The translations under genes were made by a program, and so were the position numbers. The notes beneath the pieces were generated by a model that had not been told where the DNA came from, did not search any database, and saw only the letters and a list, made by a program, of their open reading frames with translations. Shown here piece by piece: positions 17,549 through 26,309 of a DNA stretch of 64,000 bases (positions are counted from its first letter, which is position 1; every line of letters starts with the position of its first letter). Origin of the DNA: Lachnospiraceae bacterium (GTDB lineage: Bacteria > Bacillota > Clostridia > Lachnospirales > Lachnospiraceae); contig CABJAV010000001.1 in NCBI GenBank assembly GCA_902363675.1, positions 413,474-477,473 of the forward strand, written 5' to 3'.

Positions 17549-18196
17549 CTATTTGGATGAATCTTTCTTTTTTTCGGATTTGGATGAAGTTTCCTTTTTG
17601 GAAGTCTCTGTTTGATGCAGTTCATCAATCATACTTTCAATTACCATTTTCTTGATATAGACATCATAACTGAGAAGACAGATGAAACTGAATTTCTGAA
17701 GAAAACTGCGGTCCTCTTCCGGAAACTGTTCAAAGGTATGCTGGGCAATAAAATATTTCTTCCCCAGATCTTTCAATAACTTCCCGGATTCTTCTTTTTC
17801 CAGATGAAATACTTCATTATATACATCTTCCATATTAAAATCATCTTTGTTTCCAAAATAGCTGTCTGTGATTGGATTCAGTAAAGCCTGAATGTCACTG
17901 ATGCTGAGAAGATTCTTAAAATAGTAGATGAAAAGCAAAGTCAGTACATGCTCCTTGGAGTACTTTTTCTTTTCCGGAGCAGGTAACAGATTATTCTTGG
18001 CATAATTATTGATCATGGTCTTGGTCAGAATCTTGTCATCGTCATAGCGTTTGCATGCTTCTAACTGTTCGTCCATAAAAGTTGTGACCTGATCCATATA
18101 TAATCCGATATTTGGAATGTCTTCGGTTTTGACATAATCAATCGATTTGAGCTTTTCCTGCAACTGTGCAAGAAAGTCTTTTAAATCATTTCCCAC
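17549..18196 (-). CDS. DUF1836 domain protein (MerR-like regulator)
   Basis: About 215 residues. The middle segment (LTKTMINNYAKNNLLPAPEKKKYS, here split as read at residues about 60-83) is the MerR-like helix-turn-helix of DUF1836, with EHVLTLLFIYYFKNLLSISD after it. The C-terminus is a Ser/Lys-rich tail (KKETSSKSEKKKDSS). Presumed transcription factor with unknown targets. The GTG at 18196 with GAGGTGA seven bases upstream is preferred over an ATG at 18217 that lacks a ribosome site. Confidence 0.82.
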   Translation of the reverse strand: MGNDLKDFLAQLQEKLKSIDYVKTEDIPNIGLYMDQVTTFMDEQLEACKRYDDDKILTKTMINNYAKNNLLPAPEKKKYSKEHVLTLLFIYYFKNLLSISDIQALLNPITDSYFGNKDDFNMEDVYNEVFHLEKEESGKLLKDLGKKYFIAQHTFEQFPEEDRSFLQKFSFICLLSYDVYIKKMVIESMIDELHQTETSKKETSSKSEKKKDSSK

Positions 18197-18307
18197 AAAA
18201 ATCACCTCAAAACACATTATATAGTATCAAAAACTAGATGACAAGTTTTTTCCAAATAAATTTTTATAAAAAGAGCAAGAATGTATGTTCTGTTTTTATA
18301 TATTGTA

Positions 18308-18316
18308 TGTTATAAT
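18308..18316 (+). promoter_or_regulatory. pcrA: Extended -10 promoter of pcrA
   Basis: TGTTATAAT at 18308-18316 is an extended -10 element (TGnTATAAT); no good -35 is visible. It lies 50 bases before the pcrA start. Confidence 0.55.
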
Positions 18317-18366
18317 ACCCACATATGTACTGCAATGAATAAAACAGGAACAGAACGGAGAGGCAA

Positions 18367-20664
18367 ATGAGTTTACTTGATACACTGAATGAACAACAGA
18401 AGCAGGCGGTCATGACAACGGAAGGACCGCTTTTGATCCTGGCGGGAGCCGGTTCGGGAAAGACAAGGGTTCTCACCCACCGCACAGCCTATCTGATCGA
18501 TGAACTTGGAGTAAATCCATATAATATTATGGCCATTACATTTACAAATAAAGCTGCGGGGGAGATGCGGGAGCGTATTGATAAGATGGTAGGATACGGT
18601 TCGGAAAGTATCTGGGTTTCCACGTTTCATTCCACCTGTGTCCGCATTTTGCGCCGCTATATTGACCGGCTGGGATACAGCACAAATTTTACGATTTACG
18701 ATGCTGATGATCAGAAAACACTGATGAAGGATATCTGCAAGCGTCTGAATATTGATACCAAGATACATAAGGAAAAAATGTTTCTTTCAGTTATTTCTTC
18801 GGCAAAGGATGAACTGATCGATCCAATCGAGTTTGAAACACGCGCAGCAGGAGATTATGCGAAGCGTATTCAGGCACAGGTTTATCGTGAATATCAGCAG
18901 GTGCTCAGGCAGAACAATGCGTTGGATTTTGATGATCTGATCATGAAAACAGTGGAGCTTTTTAAGCTTGATGGCGAAGTCTTGAATGCGTATCAGGAAC
19001 GTCTGCGCTATATCATGGTGGACGAGTATCAGGATACCAATACGGCACAGTTCGAGCTGATTCGTCTGCTGGCGAACAAATATAAGAACCTCTGCGTGGT
19101 CGGTGATGATGATCAGTCAATTTATAAGTTCCGTGGAGCAAATATTTACAATATTCTGAACTTTGAGAAGCATTTTCCGGATGCAACTGTCATAAAATTG
19201 GAACAGAATTATCGCAGTACGCAGAATATTCTCGATGCTGCAAATGGGGTGATCGCGAATAATGTAGGACGAAAAGAAAAGAGTCTTTGGACAGACAACA
19301 CAACAGGGGATAAAATTCAGTTCGAGCAACTGGATACGGCAAATGAAGAAGCGGATTATGTCACGAGAGATATTATGCGTCGTGTCAGAAAAGGTGAGTA
19401 TCAATATAAGGATTGTGCAGTATTATATCGCACCAATGCGCAGTCGCGTCTTTTTGAGGAGCGGTTTATTGCATCTAACATCCCTTATAAGATCGTAGGT
19501 GGTGTAAATTTCTACTCCCGCAAAGAAGTAAAAGATATGCTTTCTTATTTGAAAACGATAGCGAACGGACAGGATGACCTTGCGGTACGCCGTATCATCA
19601 ATGTGCCAAAGCGCGGAATCGGAGCGACGAGTATTACAAAAGTTGCAATCTATGCTGCGGAGCATGAGATGAATTTTTATTCTGCACTGTGTGAAGCGGC
19701 GGAGATTCCGGGATTGGGAAAGGCAGCTGCAAAAATTGAACCTTTCGTGCTTTTTGTGCAGTCTATGAAAGCAAAATCCCAGTTGAAACCGGTGTCTGAA
19801 CTGTTGCAGGAAATCATCGAAACGACAGGATATGTGCGGGAACTGGAGGCCGAAGGAACGGATGAGGCAGAGGCACGTATTGAGAATATTGACGAATTGA
19901 TCAGCAAGGCAGTTGATTATGAAGAGGCACAGGAGCATCCGACACTGGATGGATTTCTCGAGGAAGTCGCGCTTGTGGCAGATATTGACAGTCTGGATGC
20001 AGACAGCGATTATGTGGTTCTCATGACGCTGCACAGTGCTAAGGGACTGGAATTTCCGAATGTTTATCTGGCAGGTATGGAGGATGGACTGTTTCCAAGT
20101 TACATGTCAATTGTAAGTGACAATGCAGATGCTGAAATTGAGGAGGAGCGTCGCCTCGCATATGTAGGAATTACGCGTGCCATGAAAAATCTCACGATCA
20201 CTTCTGCAAGAATGCGTATGGTTCGGGGACAGACACAGTATGGCAAAGTATCCCGTTTTGTAAAGGAAATTCCGCCACAGCTTCTTTCGGGAGAGATTTA
20301 TGAACCGAAAAGCTATGAGGAACCGGTCGAAGAAAGTTCATTCCAGAAAGCACGTAAAGCTTTTCGCAGCACGCCGACGTATAGCAGTGAAGTGGGGGAA
20401 GGCTATGGTTCGACATTCAAAAGCAAAAAGCCGGCTGCGCCAGTGTATACCAAAGTAAGCAATCAGCGTGACTTTGGAAGTGGTGCATCGGGAAAAAACG
20501 GGCTTTCCTACGAAGTGGGTGATCGTGTGCGGCATATGAAATTCGGCGAAGGTGAAGTGACATCAATCGTTGCCGGAGGAAGAGATTACGAAGTAACGGT
20601 AGATTTTGATAAAGTCGGCACGAAGAAAATGTTTGCTGCATTTGCAAAATTGAGAAAAATTTAA
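18367..20664 (+). CDS. pcrA: ATP-dependent DNA helicase PcrA/UvrD
   Basis: A 765-residue superfamily 1A 3'-5' helicase used in repair and in clearing replication-transcription conflicts. Visible motifs: Q-motif LNEQQKQAV, motif I GAGSGKTRVLTHR, Ia TFTNKAAGEMRERI, II VDEYQDTN, III GDDDQSIYKFRGA, IV QNYRST, V VLMTLHSAKGLEFPNVYL, VI EERRLAYVGITRA. The C-terminal 60 residues form the Tudor-like RNA-polymerase-binding domain (YEVGDRVRHMKFGEGEV). Full length for PcrA. GGAGAGG precedes the ATG. Confidence 0.98.
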   Translation: MSLLDTLNEQQKQAVMTTEGPLLILAGAGSGKTRVLTHRTAYLIDELGVNPYNIMAITFTNKAAGEMRERIDKMVGYGSESIWVSTFHSTCVRILRRYIDRLGYSTNFTIYDADDQKTLMKDICKRLNIDTKIHKEKMFLSVISSAKDELIDPIEFETRAAGDYAKRIQAQVYREYQQVLRQNNALDFDDLIMKTVELFKLDGEVLNAYQERLRYIMVDEYQDTNTAQFELIRLLANKYKNLCVVGDDDQSIYKFRGANIYNILNFEKHFPDATVIKLEQNYRSTQNILDAANGVIANNVGRKEKSLWTDNTTGDKIQFEQLDTANEEADYVTRDIMRRVRKGEYQYKDCAVLYRTNAQSRLFEERFIASNIPYKIVGGVNFYSRKEVKDMLSYLKTIANGQDDLAVRRIINVPKRGIGATSITKVAIYAAEHEMNFYSALCEAAEIPGLGKAAAKIEPFVLFVQSMKAKSQLKPVSELLQEIIETTGYVRELEAEGTDEAEARIENIDELISKAVDYEEAQEHPTLDGFLEEVALVADIDSLDADSDYVVLMTLHSAKGLEFPNVYLAGMEDGLFPSYMSIVSDNADAEIEEERRLAYVGITRAMKNLTITSARMRMVRGQTQYGKVSRFVKEIPPQLLSGEIYEPKSYEEPVEESSFQKARKAFRSTPTYSSEVGEGYGSTFKSKKPAAPVYTKVSNQRDFGSGASGKNGLSYEVGDRVRHMKFGEGEVTSIVAGGRDYEVTVDFDKVGTKKMFAAFAKLRKI

Positions 20665-20716
20665 AAGTTATTTTTCTCTAAAATCATAATTTTTTATAGG
20701 AAAACTGGAAAACATA

Positions 20717-20725
20717 TGCTATAAT
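20717..20725 (+). promoter_or_regulatory. Extended -10 promoter
   Basis: TGCTATAAT (20717-20725) is an extended -10 element upstream of the small membrane-protein gene starting at 20764. Confidence 0.55.
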
Positions 20726-20763
20726 AATGGTAATTTAAAACTTAAGAAGGAGAGGTGCCTACT

Positions 20764-21075
20764 ATGAGTAAGATGGAAGATATTTTAGGTTCTGCAAAAG
20801 TAAGTGATGTATTGAGTGCTGCAAAGCTTAATAATTTAATCAAAAAGGATGAGGAAGAAAAGAAACCTTCCAAGTTTGTAATTGTGTTTGCAATCATCGG
20901 TATCGTTGTTGCAGTTGCAGCAGCTATCTATGGAATTTATCGTTTCTTTACACCGGATTATCTGGATGATTTCGAGGACGATTTTGAAGATGAATTTGAT
21001 AATGATTTCTTCGAAGATGAAGATGATGAGCCAGCTGCAGCTACAAAGAATGATACTGCAGAGGACGCAGAATAA
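20764..21075 (+). CDS. Small single-pass membrane protein with acidic tail
   Basis: A 103-residue protein: a cytoplasmic N-terminal 40 residues (MSKMEDILGSAKVSDVLSA), one membrane helix (FVIVFAIIGIVVAVAAAIYG), then a strongly acidic tail made of repeated DDF/EDE units. No domain recognised. The GTG at 20755 overlaps the ribosome site, so the ATG at 20764, ten bases after AGGAGAG, is taken. Own promoter and terminator. Confidence 0.8.
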   Translation: MSKMEDILGSAKVSDVLSAAKLNNLIKKDEEEKKPSKFVIVFAIIGIVVAVAAAIYGIYRFFTPDYLDDFEDDFEDEFDNDFFEDEDDEPAAATKNDTAEDAE

Positions 21076-21119
21076 TTTTTGAAATATATCGTTGTAGATA
21101 ATATTACTGTATATTTTAT

Positions 21120-21152
21120 AGGGACTGCTGCTTGGAGGTAGTCCCTTTTTTC
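21120..21152 (+). terminator. Rho-independent terminator
   Basis: AGGGACT (21120-21126) pairs with AGTCCCT (21140-21146), followed by six T residues, after the small acidic membrane-protein gene. Confidence 0.88.
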
Positions 21153-21190
21153 ACGCATATAAAAGAGAGAAGAAGCAGGAGTAAAGATAG

Positions 21191-22696
21191 ATGAAAAAAG
21201 GTCAGATTGCAGAAGGAACAGTAAATAAGGTGGAGTTTCCGAACAAAGGAATTGTTTATACGGATGAGGGCGAACGCATCATTGTAAAAAATACGATTCC
21301 GGGACAGAGAGTTTCCTTTGCGGTCAATAAGGTTCGCAAAGGAAAGGCAGAGGCGCGACTGCTTGAAACGATAAAAAAGTCACCACTTGAGACGGCAGAC
21401 ACCTGTACACATTTCGGAGCGTGTGGCGGATGTACATATCAGAGCCTGCCATATGAAGATCAATTAAAAATCAAAGAGGAACAGGTGCGTGGCATGATGG
21501 AAAATGCCATCGGAGATGCGTGTGCGTATGAGTTCCTGCCAATTAAGCACAGCCCGCGTGTGCTCGCCTACCGCAATAAGATGGAATTTTCTTTCGGGGA
21601 TGCATATAAAGATGGACCGCTGGCACTCGGTATGCATAAGCGAGGCAGTTTCTATGATATTGTAACGGTGGAGGACTGCCGGATTGTGGACGGTGATTTT
21701 CGCACAATCCTTATGGCAACGCTTTCTTATTTCGGAGAACAGGGCATTTCCTTTTATCACCGTCTGCGCCATACCGGATATCTTCGCCACCTTCTTGTGC
21801 GAAAAGCGGTAAAGACCGGAGAGATACTCGTGGATTTGATCACCACAACACAGGAATGGAGTAATGCGCCGGTACAGGAGACGGATGAGCGTGCAAAGAT
21901 AGAGGCTGCATTGTTAGAAAAACAGGGCAAATGTCCGCATGCCGGAACGATAAATGAGGAAAAAGAAAAGTCGCTCTTGGATGGATGGAAAGATGCACTT
22001 CTTGCACTCTCACTGGAAGGAACCTTAAAAGGCGTACTTCACACAAAAAATGACAGTGTGGCGGATGTCGTAAAAAACGAAGGAACAGAAGTACTTTCTG
22101 GACAGGACTATTTCTATGAGGAACTGTTGGGACTACGTTTTAAGATTTCACCATTTTCCTTCTTCCAGACAAATTCACTTGGCGCAGAGGTACTTTATTC
22201 TACAGCACGCGAATTTATCCTTGGGGATAATCCGGATATGCTGACAGATAAGACGGTTTATGACCTTTACAGCGGTACCGGTACGATCGCGCAGATGCTT
22301 GCTCCGGTCTGCAAAAAAGTTGTGGGTGTGGAGATTATCGAGGAAGCTGTAGAGGCGGCAAAAGAAAATGCGGCGCTCAATCACCTGGATAACTGTGAAT
22401 TTCTGGCAGGCGATGTCTTAAAAGTGCTCGATACGATTGAGGAGCGGCCGGATTATATTGTGCTTGATCCACCAAGAGATGGCATTCATCCGAAGGCTTT
22501 GGAAAAAATCATTAATTATGGCGTGGACCATATGATCTACATTTCTTGTAAGCCGACCAGCCTGGCGAGGGATCTGGAAGTGTTGCTGGCTCGGGGGTAT
22601 GTCGTGGATAAGGTGCAGTGCGTGGATATGTTTCCGAATACGGTGCATGTTGAGTGCGTGATAATGATGCAGTATTGTGGAAAAGAGAAGAAATAG
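21191..22696 (+). CDS. rlmD: 23S rRNA (uracil-5-)-methyltransferase RumA/RlmD family
   Basis: A 501-residue enzyme forming 5-methyluridine in 23S rRNA. An N-terminal TRAM domain (residues 1 to about 60) precedes the [4Fe-4S] cysteines CTHFGACGGC plus a distant EDC. The SAM site is VYDLYSGTGTIAQML, the catalytic region is VLDPPRDGIHPKAL, and the nucleophile Cys is in ISCKPTSLARDL. The usual C-terminal strand (NTVHVECVIMMQ) is followed by a short tail YCGKEKK before the stop. The conjugative element begins right after, and rumA-type genes are known integration sites of Firmicute ICEs, so the last codons may be supplied by the element. Confidence 0.95.
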   Translation: MKKGQIAEGTVNKVEFPNKGIVYTDEGERIIVKNTIPGQRVSFAVNKVRKGKAEARLLETIKKSPLETADTCTHFGACGGCTYQSLPYEDQLKIKEEQVRGMMENAIGDACAYEFLPIKHSPRVLAYRNKMEFSFGDAYKDGPLALGMHKRGSFYDIVTVEDCRIVDGDFRTILMATLSYFGEQGISFYHRLRHTGYLRHLLVRKAVKTGEILVDLITTTQEWSNAPVQETDERAKIEAALLEKQGKCPHAGTINEEKEKSLLDGWKDALLALSLEGTLKGVLHTKNDSVADVVKNEGTEVLSGQDYFYEELLGLRFKISPFSFFQTNSLGAEVLYSTAREFILGDNPDMLTDKTVYDLYSGTGTIAQMLAPVCKKVVGVEIIEEAVEAAKENAALNHLDNCEFLAGDVLKVLDTIEERPDYIVLDPPRDGIHPKALEKIINYGVDHMIYISCKPTSLARDLEVLLARGYVVDKVQCVDMFPNTVHVECVIMMQYCGKEKK

Positions 22697-22866
22697 TAGG
22701 GTTTGACCACAAGATGTTGTGGTTTGAGGGCAAAAATTAGACCGAAAATTGGCTAGTTTTTGCCCGATTTATTTGCACAATTTTATAGATGCATAGGGCT
22801 GAAAAAGTGGTTTTGGGAGTGATTTGAAGAAAAATGAAAAGGAGGGAGTGGTAAGAGAGACTAAAA
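22697..22866. other. Element left end: gene-free region with two inverted repeats
   Basis: ACCACAA/TTGTGGT (22706-22712 with 22717-22723) is a tight hairpin. GGGCAAAAATTAG (22728-22740) pairs with CTAGTTTTTGCCC (22753-22765) with one G-U pair. The second could terminate rlmD transcription but lacks a clean T-run; both could equally be recombinase or accessory-protein sites at the element end. No gene is seen here. Confidence 0.5.
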
Positions 22867-22920
22867 ATGAATATGGGCAGGGATGAACGCAAGGCGGTAC
22901 TTATTTTAGAAATGAAATAG
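22867..22920 (+). CDS. Candidate 17-residue leader peptide
   Basis: An ATG-TAG frame encoding MNMGRDERKAVLILEMK. Its middle codons overlap the left arm of the terminator hairpin at 22891-22930, and its stop lies directly before the right arm. A ribosome translating it would cover the left arm and prevent the hairpin from forming. The ribosome site is weak (AGAGAG about ten bases upstream; a stronger AAGGAGG lies further off). Too short to prove by sequence alone. Confidence 0.45.
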   Translation: MNMGRDERKAVLILEMK

Positions 22921-22938
22921 GTGCCGCCTTATTTTTTT
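22891..22938 (+). terminator. Attenuator-like terminator before the first element gene
   Basis: AAGGCGGTAC (22891-22900) pairs with GTGCCGCCTT (22921-22930), one wobble pair, followed by ATTTTTTT. It ends eleven bases before the first ATG of the element (22949), and the ribosome site GGAGG begins at the end of the T-run. Confidence 0.75.
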
Positions 22939-22948
22939 GGAGGTGGAA

Positions 22949-23557
22949 ATGTCAAAATTATTTTGTGTGAGTCCGGGACTTCGGGTGCTGGAAAGGCAGA
23001 TGCAGCAGCCACCGGGTTACAGACCAAGAGGATATGGTATCTGTGTGATGGATGTGGACTGGAGGAGCAGGGGAAATTATTCTGAAATCGTGGACTGCGT
23101 GATCAGCAGAATGCAGATGGAGCATCTGAAGAAAAGGGTGGATGAAATTTTTTGTGAAGTGGATAAGGAACTGATATTCCGTAATCCAAAGCACAGAAAT
23201 GATTTCTATTCCCTGCTGATGGGAAAGAAGGCAAAGACATTGCAGTATGCACCGGGATATGCTGCCGCCGTATTTTTACTGTCTGCCGATGAGATTTTAT
23301 GGGAGAAGGTCCGCAAAAATGTTCTGGATACCGGGATTTACTTTGACAGGGTAAGGCTTGGAGGCGTGACACTGGAGCAGTATATTCTGTTTCATGCGGC
23401 AAAGGATGTTTATAGCGGAACAAAGCATATCCGATTATCGGAACTGACAGATCGGGAACTGATACCCGATGAGATACTCAGGCTTATCGTAAATGCTTTT
23501 GTGATCGAGAAGTGCGGAGTGGAAATTGTAAAGCAGGAGGTGTGGAATGCGGATTAA
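22949..23557 (+). CDS. Uncharacterised ICE protein
   Basis: A 202-residue soluble protein without a domain I recognise. The N-terminal part has GYRPRGYGICVMDVDWRSRG, the middle is helical and charged, and the C-terminal half holds YILFHAAKDVYSGTKHIRL and a helical end. The ATG at 22949 sits five bases after GGAGG and follows the attenuator hairpin. It overlaps the start of the ArdA-like gene (23547) by 11 bases, so the two are coupled; a role in establishment or antirestriction is a guess from context. Confidence 0.7.
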   Translation: MSKLFCVSPGLRVLERQMQQPPGYRPRGYGICVMDVDWRSRGNYSEIVDCVISRMQMEHLKKRVDEIFCEVDKELIFRNPKHRNDFYSLLMGKKAKTLQYAPGYAAAVFLLSADEILWEKVRKNVLDTGIYFDRVRLGGVTLEQYILFHAAKDVYSGTKHIRLSELTDRELIPDEILRLIVNAFVIEKCGVEIVKQEVWNAD

Positions 23558-25178
23558 GGTGCTGAGTGGTGGCCGAAAAAGTATAGAACTGCCATTGTCA
23601 GATGCGGAATTAAATTTCCAGATGAAAAGAATCGGTATTGAAGAAATCGTACCTGTGTGCAGGCTGGTGGAAGCATCAGAGAAGGATAATCCTCTTTGTA
23701 AATTCGAGGGGCAGACCGTGAAAATGGATGAGGTCAATTTTTTCGCCAAACGTTTGGATTGTCTCACGGAGTATGAGCGCAAGGTATTGTATTCCTATGT
23801 CACTGACTACGGTGTGGGAACGATGCAGGATTTGATCAATCTGACCTTCAGCATGAAGGGACTTTCGCTGATTACAGATTTTTCTGATGCAGAGCAGGTA
23901 GGAAAGCGTCTCTATCTGGATGAATTCATAGCCATACCAGAAGAGGAAAAGCAGCAGACAAACTTTATAAAGTTTGCGGAAAAGACGTTCAAGGAAAGCA
24001 GGGTGGAAGTCCTGCCCTATGGAGTTTTCGTGGAGCATGGCTTTGAAATGCAGGAGGTATATAACGGAAAAACATTCCCGGAATACTTTGCATCCGATGA
24101 AATCGTGGCAGCAATCGAGGTACAGAATCAGGCAGGGGACACCGAATATCTGTATCTGCCTACCGATATCTGTTCCATGAACAAGGTAAAGGAACGATTG
24201 CAGATCATGGATTTCTGGGAGCTGGAGGTTACAGATATACATAACCTGCGCCTGCCGGATATTCTGGTGCCAATGCCGGAGAACATTGATTGTGTGGAGG
24301 CACTGACATTATTTAATGAAACGTGTCAGGCGGTAAGGCATTTTGATGAAGTGCAGATGAAGCAGCTTGCCATGGTGGTGGAATTTACCGGGTTTAGCAG
24401 TCCTACTGAGGTGACAAGCCTTGCAAAACTGCTTGGGGAATTTGAAGTAAATCCTTTCGTACACAACGATGAAGAGTATGGAAAGTACATGGTGGAGGAG
24501 TCCGGGTTATTTGATGTGGATGAGTTGTTGCTCCCTCACATCAATTATGCTTCCTTTGCAGCGGACAAGAGACAGGGGACACTTGTAACAAGCGGTTATG
24601 TGGAGGATGGTTTTGTGGGAGCCACTAGAGAACTGTCAGAGTACCAGCAGTACAATGGAGAGTTTGCTGATCCGCTGGAGATTGATGAGAGCTGCTATGA
24701 AACTTTCCAGCTTTACAGTCCGCTGACAGCAGGTTTATATGAGGAAGGATTCGAACAGGGGAAGTTATACCGCAGTGACCTGACACCATATGCAAAGGAA
24801 ATCGCGGAAACCATTGAAAAGGAATACTGTGTAGGGGAAGAACCAAGAGGACTCATGCATTACTTTGACCGGAGTCCGGCGGTAGCCGCAAAGGTAATGT
24901 CGGCTCAGCCGAAGGTCGAAATTGTGGACGGGGAGTTATATGGTGTGCTGGAGTGTAAAATCAGTGAACCGCTGACCGAGAATGACATCGAAGTGTTAAA
25001 GGAATACTGGACCGGGCAGATGAGCGATGGCTGGGGCGAAGGCTTTGAACAGCGTCCCATTGATGTGGAGGACGGAGAAATCTATGTCAGCTTCTGGAAC
25101 AACGGAAACTTCCGGAGTGTCATGACGGAGGAAGAACTGATGGGAAGTCAGGTGCAGGGAATGGACATGTCCTGCTAA
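23547..25178 (+). CDS. ardA: ArdA-like antirestriction protein
   Basis: A large 543-residue acidic soluble protein (Asp/Glu rich throughout, as in DNA-mimic ArdA proteins). Several segments match the composite ArdA-type proteins of Clostridial conjugative elements, notably FQLYSPLTAGLYEEGFEQG and RGLMHYFDRSPAVAAKV in the C-terminal third. ArdA would shield incoming DNA from type I restriction. It sits near the element end with methylases, the usual place for early-acting genes. It ends in the Met tail GMDMSC seen on other element proteins. The family call rests on overall pattern, not on a catalytic motif. Confidence 0.6.
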   Translation: MRIKVLSGGRKSIELPLSDAELNFQMKRIGIEEIVPVCRLVEASEKDNPLCKFEGQTVKMDEVNFFAKRLDCLTEYERKVLYSYVTDYGVGTMQDLINLTFSMKGLSLITDFSDAEQVGKRLYLDEFIAIPEEEKQQTNFIKFAEKTFKESRVEVLPYGVFVEHGFEMQEVYNGKTFPEYFASDEIVAAIEVQNQAGDTEYLYLPTDICSMNKVKERLQIMDFWELEVTDIHNLRLPDILVPMPENIDCVEALTLFNETCQAVRHFDEVQMKQLAMVVEFTGFSSPTEVTSLAKLLGEFEVNPFVHNDEEYGKYMVEESGLFDVDELLLPHINYASFAADKRQGTLVTSGYVEDGFVGATRELSEYQQYNGEFADPLEIDESCYETFQLYSPLTAGLYEEGFEQGKLYRSDLTPYAKEIAETIEKEYCVGEEPRGLMHYFDRSPAVAAKVMSAQPKVEIVDGELYGVLECKISEPLTENDIEVLKEYWTGQMSDGWGEGFEQRPIDVEDGEIYVSFWNNGNFRSVMTEEELMGSQVQGMDMSC

Positions 25179-25249
25179 ATAATATTGTGCTGGATATATT
25201 TCAGAGTCTGTAGTATTGTGTGTCCTAACAAAAAGAAGGGAGCAGACCT

Positions 25250-25552
25250 ATGGATATGAGAGAAGATATTTTTTATTAGTTTTTTCAGGAACTGATTGAG
25301 AGTTACCGGCATGATATTTTACAGAGGGAAGATGTCAAGGAACTTGCCCAGAAAGAAATTGGACTGTGGAATCAGATAAGGGAAAGATTTGGCGGACTGG
25401 GTTCAGAAGAGTATAAGCTGATTAGTGAACTGACAGGCTGCATTCTTGACATTAGCTGTATCAAGCAGGAGCAGTTATACTTGCAGGGTGTCAAAGATGG
25501 TATCCGGCTGAAGAAAAGAATCAAAGAGATTGAGGAAGGAGAATCATGTTAA
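25250..25552 (+). pseudogene. DUF6809-like small gene with in-frame amber stop
   Basis: ATG at 25250 opens a 101-codon frame interrupted at codon 10 by TAG (25277-25279). Beyond it the frame stays open for 90 codons to TAA at 25550-25552 and encodes a helical protein ending YLQGVKDGIRLKKRIKEIEE, reminiscent of the ...GFRLGARLM ending of DUF6809 proteins. AAAGAAGGGAG precedes the ATG. The intact downstream frame and its seven-base overlap with the next gene's ATG indicate a recently broken gene, or less likely stop readthrough. Confidence 0.65.
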
Positions 25553-26292
25553 AAAGAGAAGAGATAGCACGGATTAAAGAAATGTATCCGAAAGGTACAC
25601 CCATTCGTCTGTACAGCATGGAAGGGGAACAGTCAGTACCGCCGGGAAGCAGAGGAGTTGTTGACCATGTGGATGACATCGGGCAAATCCATGTGAAATG
25701 GGAGAATGGAAGCTGTCTTGCATTAAATATTGAGGTTGACCGTTTTGATATCATTACACAGCAGGACGATATTTCAGAAAAGAAAGAGCAGGAGTTTATT
25801 GACAAGGTAAATGAAATCTTGGACAAGACAGACTTCCTGCTCTTAAATATGTCCTGCAATACGGAGAACACATCCTATGCTGCCGAGACACTCCTTGCCA
25901 TGCATCAGGCATTCGAGGAAGTGTATGGAGAAGGGTATGTGGATGAAAAATACGGAATGGTCATGATGCCTGCGGTGGTAAAAGGAACGGAGTCCGGCAT
26001 AAAAGCACTTGCCTTGGTAACGCTGGACTTGGAATCTTCCGGAGAACATTGGGGGACTACATTCCTTACACCGGGAGGACCATTGGTGCAGGGGCATGCC
26101 GAGCTTACAGAGGAGCAGAAGCGTGCCATCAGAGAATACTATATTCCCTACGATTATTGGTACACACCCCTTGTGGAACGTGACCATCATGTGAACTTTA
26201 CAGATATGCCAGAGACAGTTGCCAATATCAGAAGGCTGGTGGATGAGTCGCTGGTTGCAGGGGAAGTACAGCAGATGGAGGGACCAAAATAA
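25546..26292 (+). CDS. DUF4314 domain protein
   Basis: A 248-residue protein. Residues 1 to about 68 are a DUF4314 domain (RIKEMYPKGTPIRLYSMEG, PPGSRGVVDHVDDIGQIHVKW), an SH3-like fold common in gut Firmicute mobile elements and often fused to nucleic-acid enzymes. The remaining 180 residues are acidic and unassigned (YDYWYTPLVERDHHVNFTDM). It overlaps the preceding broken gene, and AAGGAG precedes the ATG. Function unknown. Confidence 0.8.
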   Translation: MLKREEIARIKEMYPKGTPIRLYSMEGEQSVPPGSRGVVDHVDDIGQIHVKWENGSCLALNIEVDRFDIITQQDDISEKKEQEFIDKVNEILDKTDFLLLNMSCNTENTSYAAETLLAMHQAFEEVYGEGYVDEKYGMVMMPAVVKGTESGIKALALVTLDLESSGEHWGTTFLTPGGPLVQGHAELTEEQKRAIREYYIPYDYWYTPLVERDHHVNFTDMPETVANIRRLVDESLVAGEVQQMEGPK

Positions 26293-26309
26293 AGGAGAGG
26301 AGAACATAA

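Noticed and set aside
19423..20034. 203-codon reverse frame inside pcrA
   Set aside because: Cys/His/Phe-rich antisense composition with no family pattern; pcrA motifs fill the forward strand.
22697..22948. A tRNA gene as integration site
   Set aside because: No cloverleaf or TTCGA-type T-loop was seen; the junction coincides with the rlmD 3' end.
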